DNA of 64,000 bases from Micromonospora thermarum (GTDB lineage: Bacteria > Actinomycetota > Actinomycetes > Mycobacteriales > Micromonosporaceae): NCBI RefSeq assembly GCF_012034245.1, contig NZ_JAATEO010000012.1, forward strand, positions 112,684-176,683, in the 5' to 3' direction. The notes under the pieces are model-generated. The model saw only the letters and a list, made by a program, of their open reading frames with translations. It did no database searches and had not been told where the DNA came from. Numbering within the stretch: the stretch's first letter is position 1; every line of letters starts with the position of its first letter. The translations under genes and the position numbers were made by a program. Shown one piece after another: positions 26,663-35,165 of this stretch.

Positions 26663-27238
26663 ATGGCGGGCCCGCACCAGAGCGAGCGCCGCGAGGTGCT
26701 CTACGTCATCATCTGCGGTTCGCCGCTGGCACGGCACGTCGGCCGGCTCGTCGAGCTGGCCCAGCAGGACGGGTGGGAGGTCTGCGCGGTCACCACGCCG
26801 GACGGCGCCAAGTTCATCGACCGGCCGGCGCTGGCCCGCCAGACCGGGCACCCGGTGCGTACGCACTACAAGAACCCGGGTGACCCGGACGTCCTGCCCC
26901 CGGCCGACGCGATGATCGTCTGCCCGGCGACGGTGAACACGGTCAACAAGTGGGCGGCCGGCATCGCCGACACCCTGGCCCTCGGGCTCCTCGTCGAGGC
27001 CCAGGGGCTGGGGGTGCCGCTGGTGGCGGTGCCGTACACGAACGCGGCGATGGCCGCCCACCCGGCGTTCCGGGCGGGCCTCGGCCGGCTGGCCGAGTGG
27101 GGCGTCACCGTGCTGTTCGGCGACCACGTCGTCCCGCTGCACCCGCCGGGCTCCGGCGAGCGCCACCTGCACACCTTCCCCTGGGAGGCGGCGGTGGCCG
27201 CGCTGCGGGACCGGTCACCGGCGGCCTCCGCCGCCTGA
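26663..27238 (+). CDS. Flavoprotein (phosphopantothenoylcysteine decarboxylase-like fold)
   Basis: A 191-aa protein with the flavoprotein-family pattern: YVIICGSPLARHVGRLVELAQ at the N-terminus, PADAMIVCPATVNTVNKWAAG in the middle (the conserved ..apat.ntiak.a.G of HFCD proteins), and LLVEAQGLGVPLVAVPYTN. It probably binds FMN. Its metabolic role is unknown. It follows the XRE gene by 16 bases and is likely co-transcribed. Confidence 0.85.
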   Translation: MAGPHQSERREVLYVIICGSPLARHVGRLVELAQQDGWEVCAVTTPDGAKFIDRPALARQTGHPVRTHYKNPGDPDVLPPADAMIVCPATVNTVNKWAAGIADTLALGLLVEAQGLGVPLVAVPYTNAAMAAHPAFRAGLGRLAEWGVTVLFGDHVVPLHPPGSGERHLHTFPWEAAVAALRDRSPAASAA

Positions 27239-27402
27239 CCCACGGCGGCCGACCGCCCGGACGGACGGCACGCCCCCGCCGTCTCGGCCACGGCGGCCGA
27301 CGGCCGCGGCGCCGCCGGCACGGGCACGGTCACCAGGACCGGTGCCGGCGGTGCGACGGGTCGCGTCCGGGTGGCGACGCGCCCCGTCGCCGCCCGCGCC
27401 GG

Positions 27403-27408
27403 TAAGCT
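27403..27408 (+). promoter_or_regulatory. -10 element of the Nif3 operon (leaderless-type)
   Basis: TAAGCT lies eight bases before GTG 27417. No ribosome site is seen before this start, so a leaderless transcript is plausible. Confidence 0.4.
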
Positions 27409-27416
27409 GGCCCGCC

Positions 27417-28289
27417 GTGAGCACTCCCGCACTCCCGCCGACCGTCGCCGACGTGGTGGCCGAGCTGGAGCGGCGCTACCCGCCGGCGTGGGCGGAGGAG
27501 TGGGACCGCGTCGGGCTGGTGCTCGGCGAGCCGTGCGCGCCGGTCCGCCGGGTGCTCTGCGTCGTGGACGTGGTGCCGGAGACGGTGGCCGAGGCGGTCG
27601 AGGCGGGGGTCGACATGATCGTCGCCCACCATCCGCTGTTGCTGCGCGGGGTGTCGTCGGTCGCCCCGACCACGTACAAGGGGCGGATCATCCATCGCCT
27701 GATCAAGGCGGACGTCGCGCTCTACGTGGCGCACACCAACGCGGACGTGGCCGACCCGGGTGTCTCCGACGCGCTGGCCGCGCGGTTCGGGCTGACCGGG
27801 CTGCGCCCGCTGCACCGGCCCGCCCCGGGCTCGCCCGCGCACGGCGACGGCCGGGGGATCGGCCGGATCGGCGAGTTGCCCCGGCCGATGACCCTCGCCG
27901 AGCTGACCCGCCACGCCGCCGCCGTGCTGCCCGCCACCGCCTGGGGCGTCCGGGCGGCCGGCGACCCGGAGCGCACCGTGCGTACGCTCGCCGTGAGCGG
28001 CGGCTCCGGCGACAGCTTCCTCGGCGACGCGACCGCCGCCGGGGTGGACGCCTTCCTCACCGCCGACCTGCGGCACCACCCCGCCGGTGAGCACCTGGCC
28101 ACCGGCGGGCCCGCCCTGCTCGACGCCGCCCACTGGGCGACCGAACGACCCTGGCTGGACGACCTGGCCGCGCTCCTGCGGGAGACGACCGGGGTCGAGA
28201 CGCTGGTGTCCGACCTGGACACCGACCCGTGGACCGTACACGCCGCCCCGCCCGCGGCGGACGACAAGGAGCCCGACCGTGAAGGCTGA
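27417..28289 (+). CDS. Nif3-like dinuclear metal centre protein
   Basis: A 290-aa Nif3/YbgI-family protein. Metal ligands are visible in VDMIVAHHPLLLRG (the HH of the family), VAHTNADVADPG, and the C-terminal DLRHHPAGEHLA. These proteins form hexameric toroids with a di-metal site; activity in vivo is debated. It overlaps the next gene by 11 bases, starting a three-gene unit. The same order (Nif3, zinc ribbon, RNase H/phosphatase) exists in mycobacteria (Rv2230c-Rv2228c, from memory). Confidence 0.9.
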   Translation: MSTPALPPTVADVVAELERRYPPAWAEEWDRVGLVLGEPCAPVRRVLCVVDVVPETVAEAVEAGVDMIVAHHPLLLRGVSSVAPTTYKGRIIHRLIKADVALYVAHTNADVADPGVSDALAARFGLTGLRPLHRPAPGSPAHGDGRGIGRIGELPRPMTLAELTRHAAAVLPATAWGVRAAGDPERTVRTLAVSGGSGDSFLGDATAAGVDAFLTADLRHHPAGEHLATGGPALLDAAHWATERPWLDDLAALLRETTGVETLVSDLDTDPWTVHAAPPAADDKEPDREG

Positions 28290-29016
28290 CCCGAACGTCC
28301 AGCGCCGCCTGCTCGACCTGGCGGCGATCGACACCGCCCTCGCCCAGCTCGCCCACCGCCGCCGGGCCCTGCCCGAGCGGGCCGAACTGGAGGCCCTCGC
28401 ACGGGAGCTGTCCGCCCTGGAGGACGAGCGCGTCCGTGCCCAGGTGGCCGTCGACGACCTGGACCGGGACATCGCCCGGCTGGAGAAGGACATCGACCAG
28501 GTCCGCGCCCGCAAGAGCAAGGACGAGGACCGGCTCGCCGCCGGCACCGGCCCGGCACGGGAGCTGGAGGCCCTCCAGCACGAGCTGGCCTCGCTCAACC
28601 GCCGTCAGGGTGACCTGGAGGACGCCGAGCTGGAGCTGATGGAGCAGCGGGAGACCGCGCAGGGCGTCCTGGACGGCGTCGAGAAGCGGATCGCGGAGGC
28701 GCGGGAGAGGCGGGCCACCGTCGAGCAGCGCCGCGACGAGAGCCTGGCCGAGATCGCAAAGGAGGAGGAGTTCAAGCGGGGCGCGCGGCAGCCGCTCGCC
28801 GCCGACCTCCCGGCCGACCTGGTCGCGCTCTACGACCGGATCCGCGAGGACACCGGTCTCGGCGCGGCCCTGCTCACCGCCGGGCGGTGCGGCGGGTGCC
28901 GGCTGGAGCTGTCCGGTGCCGACCTGGCCCGGATCCGCAGGGCGGACCCGGACGAGGTGGTGCGCTGCGAGGAGTGCCGCCGGATCATGGTCCGCACCAA
29001 CGAGTCCGGTCTGTAG
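28279..29016 (+). CDS. C4-type zinc-ribbon, coiled-coil protein
   Basis: A 245-aa protein. About 180 residues of Arg/Glu/Leu-rich coiled coil (LERDIARLEKDIDQVRARKS-like heptads) are followed by a zinc ribbon made by CGGC and CEEC near residues 204-236. The family is often annotated as putative nucleic-acid-binding with a CsgD/zf-RING7 domain. The GTG start at 28279 lies inside the Nif3 gene end, implying coupling. It probably holds an RNA- or DNA-related function with the neighbouring RNase H, but no target is known. Confidence 0.88.
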   Translation: MKADPNVQRRLLDLAAIDTALAQLAHRRRALPERAELEALARELSALEDERVRAQVAVDDLDRDIARLEKDIDQVRARKSKDEDRLAAGTGPARELEALQHELASLNRRQGDLEDAELELMEQRETAQGVLDGVEKRIAEARERRATVEQRRDESLAEIAKEEEFKRGARQPLAADLPADLVALYDRIREDTGLGAALLTAGRCGGCRLELSGADLARIRRADPDEVVRCEECRRIMVRTNESGL

Positions 29017-29019
29017 CCG

Positions 29020-30225
29020 ATGGCGCCGCGCGTGGTCGTCGTCGAGGCCGACGGCGGGTCCCGGGGCAACCCCGGCCCGGCCGGGTACGGTGCGGTCGTC
29101 CGCGACCTGGACACCGGCGAGGTGCTGGCCGAACGCTCCGAGGCGATCGGCACCGCGACCAACAACGTCGCCGAGTACCGGGGCCTGATCGCCGGGCTGG
29201 AGGCCGCCGCCGAGCTGGGCGCCGGCGAGGTCGAGGTCCGGATGGACTCCAAACTCGTGGTCGAGCAGATGTGCGGTCGCTGGCAGATCAAGCACCCCGG
29301 TCTGCGCCCCCTGGCCGCCCAGGCGGCCGGGCTGGTCGGCCGGTTCACCGCCGTCCGGTACAGCTGGATCCCCCGCGAGCGCAACCGGCACGCCGACGCG
29401 CTGGCCAACGCGGCGATGGACGCCGCCGCCGGTGCCCCGACGCGACCCGCCCGCGCCCCGGAACCTCCGCGCGAGGTCGCCGCACCCGACTCGCCGGCCC
29501 GGGCGGCGGCCCGCGAGGCGGCGGCGCGCGCGGCCACCGCGCGGACCACCGGCACCGACCCGGCGACCGCTCCCGCCTCCTGGGAGCCGCGGCCCAGCTT
29601 CACCGCCACCCGCCTGATCCTGGTCCGGCACGGCGAGACCGAGTACACCGAGCAGCGCCGCTACTCCGGCCGCGGCGACGTGCCGCTGTCCGCCCGCGGC
29701 CGGGCCCAGGTCAAGGCCACGGCCGCCCGGGTCGCCGCGCTGGCCCCGTCCGTCGCGGCCGTGGTCAGCTCACCCCTCTCCCGGTGTACGCACACCGCCG
29801 AGGCCATCGCCGCGGCGCTCGGCGGCCTTCCGGTACGCCTCGACGACGACCTCATCGAGTGCGACTTCGGCGCGTGGGAGGGGCGGACCTTCGCCGAGGT
29901 GCGCGAGGGCTGGGCCGGCGAGATGGACGCCTGGCTCGCCTCCACCAAGGTCGCGCCGCCGGACGGCGAGTCGTTCGCCGAGGTCGCCGCGCGCAGCCGC
30001 CGTGCGGTCGACGGGTTGCGGCAGGCGTACCGGGGAGAGGCCGTCGTCGTGGTCTCCCACGTCTCGCCGATCAAGCTGATCCTGCGCGACGCGCTCGGAG
30101 CCGGCGACACCCTCCTGCACCGGCTGTTCCTCGACGCCGCCGGCATCTCGGTGGTGGACCTGTGGCCGGACGGCGGCGTCGCCGTCCGCTCGGTCAACGA
30201 CACCGCCCACCTGCCCGCAGACTGA
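29020..30225 (+). CDS. Bifunctional RNase HI / histidine (acid) phosphatase
   Basis: A 401-aa fusion. The N-terminal RNase HI domain (1-135) keeps the D-E-D-D carboxylates: VEADGGSRGNPGP, NNVAEYRGLIAGLE, VRMDSKLVVEQ and HADALANAAMDA. An Ala/Arg-rich linker (about 140-190) leads to a histidine phosphatase domain with LVRHGETEYTEQ (catalytic His), SSPLSRCTHTAEA, ECDFGAWEG and VVSHVSPIK. It is the counterpart of mycobacterial Rv2228c, which has RNase HI and acid/alpha-ribazole phosphatase activity. It starts three bases after the zinc-ribbon stop. Confidence 0.95.
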   Translation: MAPRVVVVEADGGSRGNPGPAGYGAVVRDLDTGEVLAERSEAIGTATNNVAEYRGLIAGLEAAAELGAGEVEVRMDSKLVVEQMCGRWQIKHPGLRPLAAQAAGLVGRFTAVRYSWIPRERNRHADALANAAMDAAAGAPTRPARAPEPPREVAAPDSPARAAAREAAARAATARTTGTDPATAPASWEPRPSFTATRLILVRHGETEYTEQRRYSGRGDVPLSARGRAQVKATAARVAALAPSVAAVVSSPLSRCTHTAEAIAAALGGLPVRLDDDLIECDFGAWEGRTFAEVREGWAGEMDAWLASTKVAPPDGESFAEVAARSRRAVDGLRQAYRGEAVVVVSHVSPIKLILRDALGAGDTLLHRLFLDAAGISVVDLWPDGGVAVRSVNDTAHLPAD

Positions 30226-30255
30226 GTCAGCCGGCTCAGTCGGTTCCTGGCGGGC

Positions 30256-31113
30256 TCAGCCGGCCAGGAACCGCTCCACGGTCGCCGCGAACGCCTCCGG
30301 CTCGTCGACGAACGGGAAGTGACTGGACCTGGGCAGGGTCACCAGCTCGGCCTTCGGCAACAGTCCGGCCAGCAGGCCGGCCGCCTCCGGGGTGGGTGCG
30401 GCGTCCAGCGCACCGGCCACGACCAGGGTCGGCACCGTCACGTCGGCCAGGGCCGCACTCAGCGCGTCACGGTCGACGTCGATGCCGGCGTAGAAGCCCT
30501 GCGCTGACGCGGGCGCCCGGTCGTGCTCCTGTGCGGCGGCGTGGGCCCGGGCCCGCTCGGTCCACTCGCCGTACCAGAACGGGGCGGCGGCCAGCCGCAG
30601 CGGGGCGATCTCCGCGTCGTCCGCGCCGCGCTTCAGCGCCTCGCCCCAGGCGTCCATCGCCGCCGTCGCCTCCGCGTACCAGGGCTCGCCGGCGCGGTTG
30701 GCGTACGCCTCCGCCATGCCGACCGGGGCGGCCAGCAGCAGGCGCAGGCTCGGCGTGACCAGCACCAGCCGGTCGAGCCGGTGCGCGTACCGGGTGGCGT
30801 ACAGCTGCGCGACGCTGGCGCCGGCCGAGTGGGCGAGCAGGTCCATCCGGTCCAACCCCAGGTGGGCGCGGAACGCCTCGACGTCCTCGACGATCCGGTC
30901 GCAGCGGTAGCTGGACGGGTCCGCCGGTGCCGCCGAGTCGCCGCTGCCCCGGCTGTCGAGCAGCAGCAGCGTCCGGCCGGCGGACAGGCCACCGAGGTCG
31001 CCCAGGTAGCGCGACGCCTGGGCCGGGCCACCGGGCAGGCAGACCAGCGGCGGGCCGTCACCGAGGCGCTGGTAGGCGAGGGTCGTGCCGTCGTACGAGG
31101 AGAAGGTCGGCAT
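30256..31113 (-). CDS. Alpha/beta hydrolase, prolyl-aminopeptidase-like
   Basis: A 285-aa protein with CLPGGPAQASRYLGDL and LLDSRGSGDS (the GGP and D.RG.G.S motifs typical of proline iminopeptidase-like hydrolases), nucleophile elbow AHSAGASVAQ, VVAGALDAAPTPEA (acid) and PRSSHFPFVDEP (His). The substrate is not certain. ATG 31113 was chosen; an in-frame ATG a little upstream (MWIWHDAP...) would extend it. It is convergent with the RNase H fusion and divergent from the DUF3311/symporter pair. Confidence 0.85.
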   Translation of the reverse strand: MPTFSSYDGTTLAYQRLGDGPPLVCLPGGPAQASRYLGDLGGLSAGRTLLLLDSRGSGDSAAPADPSSYRCDRIVEDVEAFRAHLGLDRMDLLAHSAGASVAQLYATRYAHRLDRLVLVTPSLRLLLAAPVGMAEAYANRAGEPWYAEATAAMDAWGEALKRGADDAEIAPLRLAAAPFWYGEWTERARAHAAAQEHDRAPASAQGFYAGIDVDRDALSAALADVTVPTLVVAGALDAAPTPEAAGLLAGLLPKAELVTLPRSSHFPFVDEPEAFAATVERFLAG

Positions 31114-31274
31114 CGGGGCATCGTGCCAGATCCACATGCCCGCCGGTGGCCCGCCGTTCGGCGCACCGGATCGGCCGTTCGGCGCAGCGCGGTTCCTTGA
31201 TCGAAGGTGACGGCGTTCACACGGCCGTAGCCTCCGGCCGTCACATGTCCAACCACCCCACCGGAGGTGTGCCG

Positions 31275-31517
31275 ATGGCCGCACCCGACCCGGAGACGCG
31301 GGCCACCGCGACGACCCGGGCGAAGGACAAGAGCCCGTGGAACTGGCTCCTCTTCGTGCCGATCCTCGTCCCGCTGATCCCCGCGCTCTTCAACGCCGAC
31401 TCGCCGCGGATCCTCGGCTTCCCGCGCTTCTACTGGCTCCAGCTCGCCTACATCCTGCTCGGCGTCGCGACCACCACGCTGGTCTACCAGATGACGAAGA
31501 AGCGGGGTGACCGCTGA
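31275..31517 (+). CDS. DUF3311 small membrane protein, symporter partner
   Basis: An 80-aa protein with two hydrophobic helices (WNWLLFVPILVPLIPALF and FYWLQLAYILLGVATTTLVY), the DUF3311 pattern. Such proteins are regularly encoded immediately before sodium:solute symporters and are thought to be accessory subunits. The start at ATG 31275 follows CCGGAGG at 31260-31266. Its stop codon overlaps the symporter start (TGATG). Confidence 0.88.
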   Translation: MAAPDPETRATATTRAKDKSPWNWLLFVPILVPLIPALFNADSPRILGFPRFYWLQLAYILLGVATTTLVYQMTKKRGDR

Positions 31518-33166
31518 TGTGGCGCGACCACCTCACCGAGATCATCATTTTCACGGCGCTGTTCCTGCTGGTCAGCGGAATGGGGTTCGTGGCGGCGCGC
31601 TGGCGCGCGCCGAAGGACATGGCCCACCTCGACGAGTGGGGGCTGGGCGGCCGCAACTTCGGCGGCTGGATCACCTGGTTCCTGGTCGGCGGTGACCTGT
31701 ACACCGCGTACACCTTCGTGGCCGTGCCGGCGCTGGTGTTCGGCGCGGGCGCGATGGGTTTCTTCGCGGTGCCGTACACCATCGTGATCTACCCGCTGGT
31801 CTTCCTGGTGCTGTGCCGGCTCTGGTCGGTGTCGCACCGGCACGGCTTCGTCACCCCCGCCGACTTCGTCCGCAGCCGGTTCGACTCCCCGGTGCTGGCG
31901 CTGGTGGTGGCGATCACGGGCATCGTCGCCACGATGCCGTACATCGCGCTGCAACTGGTCGGCATCGAGGCCGTGCTCAAGACGATGGGTGTCACCGGTG
32001 AGAGCACGCTCGCCCGGCACCTGCCGATCATCATCGCGTTCGCGATCCTGGCCGCGTACACCTACCAGTCGGGGCTGCGCGCGCCGGCGCTGATCGCGTT
32101 CGTCAAGGACACCCTGATCTACATCGTCATCCTGGTGGCGGTGATCTGGCTGCCGTACAAGCTCGGCGGTTGGGGTTCGATCTTCGACGCGGCGGACGCC
32201 AAGTTCCAGGCCTCGCCGAACCCGAACGACGGCATCCTGCTGAACGCGAACAACCAGCTCCAGTACGTCACGCTGGCGTTCGGTTCGGCGCTGGCGCTGT
32301 TCCTCTACCCGCACAGCCTCACCGGTGTGCTGGCCAGCCGGAACCGGGACGTCATCAAGCGGAACATGTCCGCGCTGCCCGCGTACAGCCTGCTGCTGGG
32401 GCTCATCGCGCTGCTCGGCTTCATGGCCATCTCGGCCGGCGTGAAGCCCCTGCCCGGTGCGACCGAGGGCAGCGTGGACAACAACACGGTCGTGCCCGTC
32501 CTGTTCGACCAGCAGTTCCCGGACTGGTTCGCCGGCGTCGCGTACGCGGCGATCGGCATCGGCGCGCTCGTGCCGGCGGCGATCATGTCCATCGCGGCGG
32601 CGAACCTGTTCACCCGCAACATCTACAAGGAGTACCTGCGGCGCGACGCCACACCGGCGCAGGAGGCGCAGGTGTCGAAGGTGACCTCGCTGCTGGTTAA
32701 GGTCGGTGCGCTGGCCTGCATCGTCTTCCTCGACCCGCAGTTCTCCATCGACCTCCAGCTCATCGGCGGCGTCATCATCCTGCAGACGCTGCCGGCGGTG
32801 GCCCTCGGCCTCTACACCCGCTGGTTCCACCGCGGCGCGCTGATCGCCGGCTGGGCGGTCGGCATGGCGCTGGGCATGTGGATGCTCTACCAGGTGTCCA
32901 GCCCGACCCGGAAGCACTTCGGCGGCTCCGCGTTCCCGTTGGAGAAGTTCGGGTTCGACACCAAGATGACCATCTACGTCGGGTTCGTGACCGTACTGGT
33001 CAACCTGGCGGTCGCGGCGCTGCTGACGCTGGCGCTGCGGGCCGCGAAGGTGCAGGACGGCGGCGACGGCACCACGCCGGACGACTACTTCGCCGACGAG
33101 GGCGACCCGCGGGTCACCCCGGGCGAGCGCCGCGACGCCGACGTGGCGCCGGAGCCGGTCGCCTGA
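31517..33166 (+). CDS. Sodium:solute symporter (SSS family, monocarboxylate-type)
   Basis: A 549-aa protein with about 13 membrane helices. Family motifs include EWGLGGRNFGGWITWFLVGG near the N-terminus (the conserved GGR...W....), the Na-binding region ALQLVGIEAVLKTMG, and SIAAANLFTRNIYKEYLRRD. This matches bacterial MctC/YhjG-like monocarboxylate transporters, so acetate, pyruvate or propionate import is likely (inference). The C-terminal 45 residues are hydrophilic. It is translationally coupled to DUF3311. Confidence 0.9.
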   Translation: MWRDHLTEIIIFTALFLLVSGMGFVAARWRAPKDMAHLDEWGLGGRNFGGWITWFLVGGDLYTAYTFVAVPALVFGAGAMGFFAVPYTIVIYPLVFLVLCRLWSVSHRHGFVTPADFVRSRFDSPVLALVVAITGIVATMPYIALQLVGIEAVLKTMGVTGESTLARHLPIIIAFAILAAYTYQSGLRAPALIAFVKDTLIYIVILVAVIWLPYKLGGWGSIFDAADAKFQASPNPNDGILLNANNQLQYVTLAFGSALALFLYPHSLTGVLASRNRDVIKRNMSALPAYSLLLGLIALLGFMAISAGVKPLPGATEGSVDNNTVVPVLFDQQFPDWFAGVAYAAIGIGALVPAAIMSIAAANLFTRNIYKEYLRRDATPAQEAQVSKVTSLLVKVGALACIVFLDPQFSIDLQLIGGVIILQTLPAVALGLYTRWFHRGALIAGWAVGMALGMWMLYQVSSPTRKHFGGSAFPLEKFGFDTKMTIYVGFVTVLVNLAVAALLTLALRAAKVQDGGDGTTPDDYFADEGDPRVTPGERRDADVAPEPVA

Positions 33167-33174
33167 GGTGAGAG

Positions 33175-33218
33175 GAGGGGCCCCTTGTCAACGCCTGGCG
33201 TTGTACGAGGGGCCCCTC
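33175..33218. terminator. Bidirectional terminator hairpin
   Basis: GAGGGGCCCCTTGTCAACGCC pairs with the downstream arm ending GAGGGGCCCCTC, forming a long imperfect stem with a one-base loop region, between the convergent symporter and TSUP genes. The inner GGGGCCCC is itself palindromic. It may be a member of a dispersed repeat class, but only one copy is in this window. Confidence 0.75.
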
Positions 33219-33228
33219 TTGTCGCCCG

Positions 33229-33990
33229 TCAGCGCACCGCGCGCCAGAGCAGGTACAGCCCGATGACCGTGCCGAACACGACGATCACGGTCTTGAGCAC
33301 CACCGACGGCAGCCGGCGGACCAGCCGGGCGCCGGCGTACCCCCCGATCAGCGTGGCCGGCGCGACCAGCGCGACCGCCGCCCAGTTCACCGGCCCGAAC
33401 AGCGCGAACACCACCAGCGTGGTGAGGCCCACCACCGCGGAGAGCAGGTTCTTGATCGCGCTGACCCGGGCCAGCGTCGCGTCCAGCACCAGCGCCAGCC
33501 CCGCGACCAGCATCACTCCGAGCGCCGCGCCGAAGTAGCCGCCGTACACCGCGCCGACCCCGACCATGGCCTGGACCGAGACGGTACGGCGGCGCGGCGA
33601 CAGGTCGCGCGGGTGCCCGACCAGCCGGCGCAGCGGGTCCTGGAAGGCCAGCACCGCCGTGGCGCCGAGCACCAGGAAGGGGACGACCAGCTCGAACGCC
33701 CGCGCCGGCGTGGCCAGCAGCAGCGCCGCCCCGGCGACCGTGCCGAGGACCGTGGTGGGCGCCAGGGTGGCCAGCGCCCGCCCGCGCGGCAGGTCCTGGC
33801 GGCTGCCGGCGACGCTCGCCACGTACCCCGGGAAGACCGCGACCGAGTTGCTCACGTTCGCCGGGACCGGCGGCAGCCCGACCGCGATCATCGCCGGGAA
33901 GGTGATGAGGGAACCGCCGCCGGCCACGGCGTTCACCGTGCCCGCGGCGAGACCGGCGGCGACGAGCAGGGCGGCGTCGGCAATTTCCAT
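33229..33990 (-). CDS. TSUP-family (TauE/SafE-like) membrane transporter
   Basis: A 253-aa protein with about eight helices and internal duplication. The first half contains GTVNAVAGGGSLITFPAMIAVGLPP and NVSNSVAVFPGY (the G.l.GGGG..l..P.l..G.pp hallmark). The second half shows YGGYFGAALGVML and AIKNLLSAVVGL. TSUP proteins export or import small organosulfur or organic anions; the substrate is unknown. ATG 33990 was chosen. The frame stays open upstream through a 42-base tandem repeat, which I do not count as coding. Confidence 0.88.
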   Translation of the reverse strand: MEIADAALLVAAGLAAGTVNAVAGGGSLITFPAMIAVGLPPVPANVSNSVAVFPGYVASVAGSRQDLPRGRALATLAPTTVLGTVAGAALLLATPARAFELVVPFLVLGATAVLAFQDPLRRLVGHPRDLSPRRRTVSVQAMVGVGAVYGGYFGAALGVMLVAGLALVLDATLARVSAIKNLLSAVVGLTTLVVFALFGPVNWAAVALVAPATLIGGYAGARLVRRLPSVVLKTVIVVFGTVIGLYLLWRAVR

Positions 33991-34068
33991 GATCCCGCAG
34001 GCTAGTACGCGTGCCGCGTCGCCGCCGGTCGCGGTCGGCGAGGTCACACGGGCCATGATCCACTCCGT

Positions 34069-34152
34069 GCCGCCGGCATCGGCCGGTCCGGGGCCCTGCG
34101 TCACCGCCATGCCGCCGGCATCGGCCGGTCCGGGGCCGTGCGACACCGCCAT
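34069..34152. repeat. Two tandem copies of a 42-base unit
   Basis: The unit beginning GCCGCCGGCATCGGCCGGTC and ending CACCGCCAT occurs at 34069-34110 and again at 34111-34152, with two substitutions. A third, partial copy starts at 34153. It lies between the TSUP gene and the RNase P RNA. Length 42 is divisible by three and each unit encodes a 14-residue peptide on the minus strand, in frame with TSUP. Confidence 0.8.
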
Positions 34153-34218
34153 GCCGGCGGCATCGAGTCGATCATCCGGGTGTGCTCGGGGCGGAAATGG
34201 GGGCGGCCGCCACGTCGT

Positions 34219-34224
34219 TAGGAT
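34219..34224 (+). promoter_or_regulatory. -10 element of the RNase P RNA gene
   Basis: TAGGAT lies six bases before the first base of the P1 stem at 34231. No clear -35 is visible. Confidence 0.5.
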
Positions 34225-34230
34225 GAGTGC

Positions 34231-34655
<425 letters not shown>

Positions 34656-34661
34656 CCACCA

Positions 34662-34690
34662 GGTCGCAGCCTCAGATCGAGGCTGCGACC
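34662..34690. terminator. Terminator hairpin after RNase P RNA
   Basis: GGTCGCAGCCTC (34662-34673) and GAGGCTGCGACC (34679-34690) form a perfect 12-bp stem with loop AGATC. It sits seven bases after the RNA's 3' end and ten before the stop of the convergent MerR gene, so it can serve both. Confidence 0.8.
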
Positions 34691-34700
34691 CAGTGGTATT

Positions 34701-35075
34701 TCAGCTGGCGGCGAAGCTGCTGCACTCGGGGCAGGTCGACACCATCGGGTGTGCGCAGGCGAGTACGTGATCGAGGAAGTCCTGCGCGGCGTGTAGTCGG
34801 CGGATCTGGTCGGCGATCCGGTCCCGTCGGTCACGCACCAGCGCGGCGCGGCGCTGACCGTCGCCGCGATACAGGTCTCCGATCTCGGTCAGTGACATGC
34901 CGGCCCGCTGGCAGAGCCGGATCAGACGCGCCCGAGTGATGGTCTCGTCGTCGTAGATCCGGTGCCCGTTGGCAAGCCGGGCCGGTTCGAGCGCCCCGAC
35001 CTCCTCCCAGTGCCGCAGCACATGCGTCGGGACGCTGACCAGCGCCGCCGCGTCTCCGATTCGCCGTGTCGTCAC
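34701..35075 (-). CDS. MerR-family transcription regulator
   Basis: A 124-aa protein with an N-terminal MerR helix-turn-helix (RRIGDAAALVSVPTHVLRHW, then GHRIYDDETITRARLI), a dimerisation helix (about 75-105) and a C-terminal Cys segment CAHPMVSTCPECSSF. The clustered cysteines suggest metal or redox sensing, although the exact family is unclear. The start is GTG at 35075. It faces away from an MBL-fold gene, with a 19-bp-spacer promoter between them. Confidence 0.88.
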   Translation of the reverse strand: MTTRRIGDAAALVSVPTHVLRHWEEVGALEPARLANGHRIYDDETITRARLIRLCQRAGMSLTEIGDLYRGDGQRRAALVRDRRDRIADQIRRLHAAQDFLDHVLACAHPMVSTCPECSSFAAS

Positions 35076-35091
35076 GCAGGCTCCTCACGGA

Positions 35092-35122
35092 TTGACTTCA
35101 GGTCGACCTGAACTTCTACGGT
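35092..35122 (+). promoter_or_regulatory. MerR-type promoter with 19-bp spacer and embedded palindrome
   Basis: TTGACT at 35092-35097 and TACGGT at 35117-35122 are 19 bases apart, the over-long spacing typical of promoters that MerR proteins activate by DNA distortion. The perfect 16-bp palindrome TTCAGGTCGACCTGAA (35097-35112) fills the spacer. It drives the MBL-fold gene and lies just upstream of the MerR gene. Confidence 0.8.
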
Positions 35123-35165
35123 GCACCCCATGGCGCGCGACGCGCCAGGGTAGGGGGAGAAGCTC

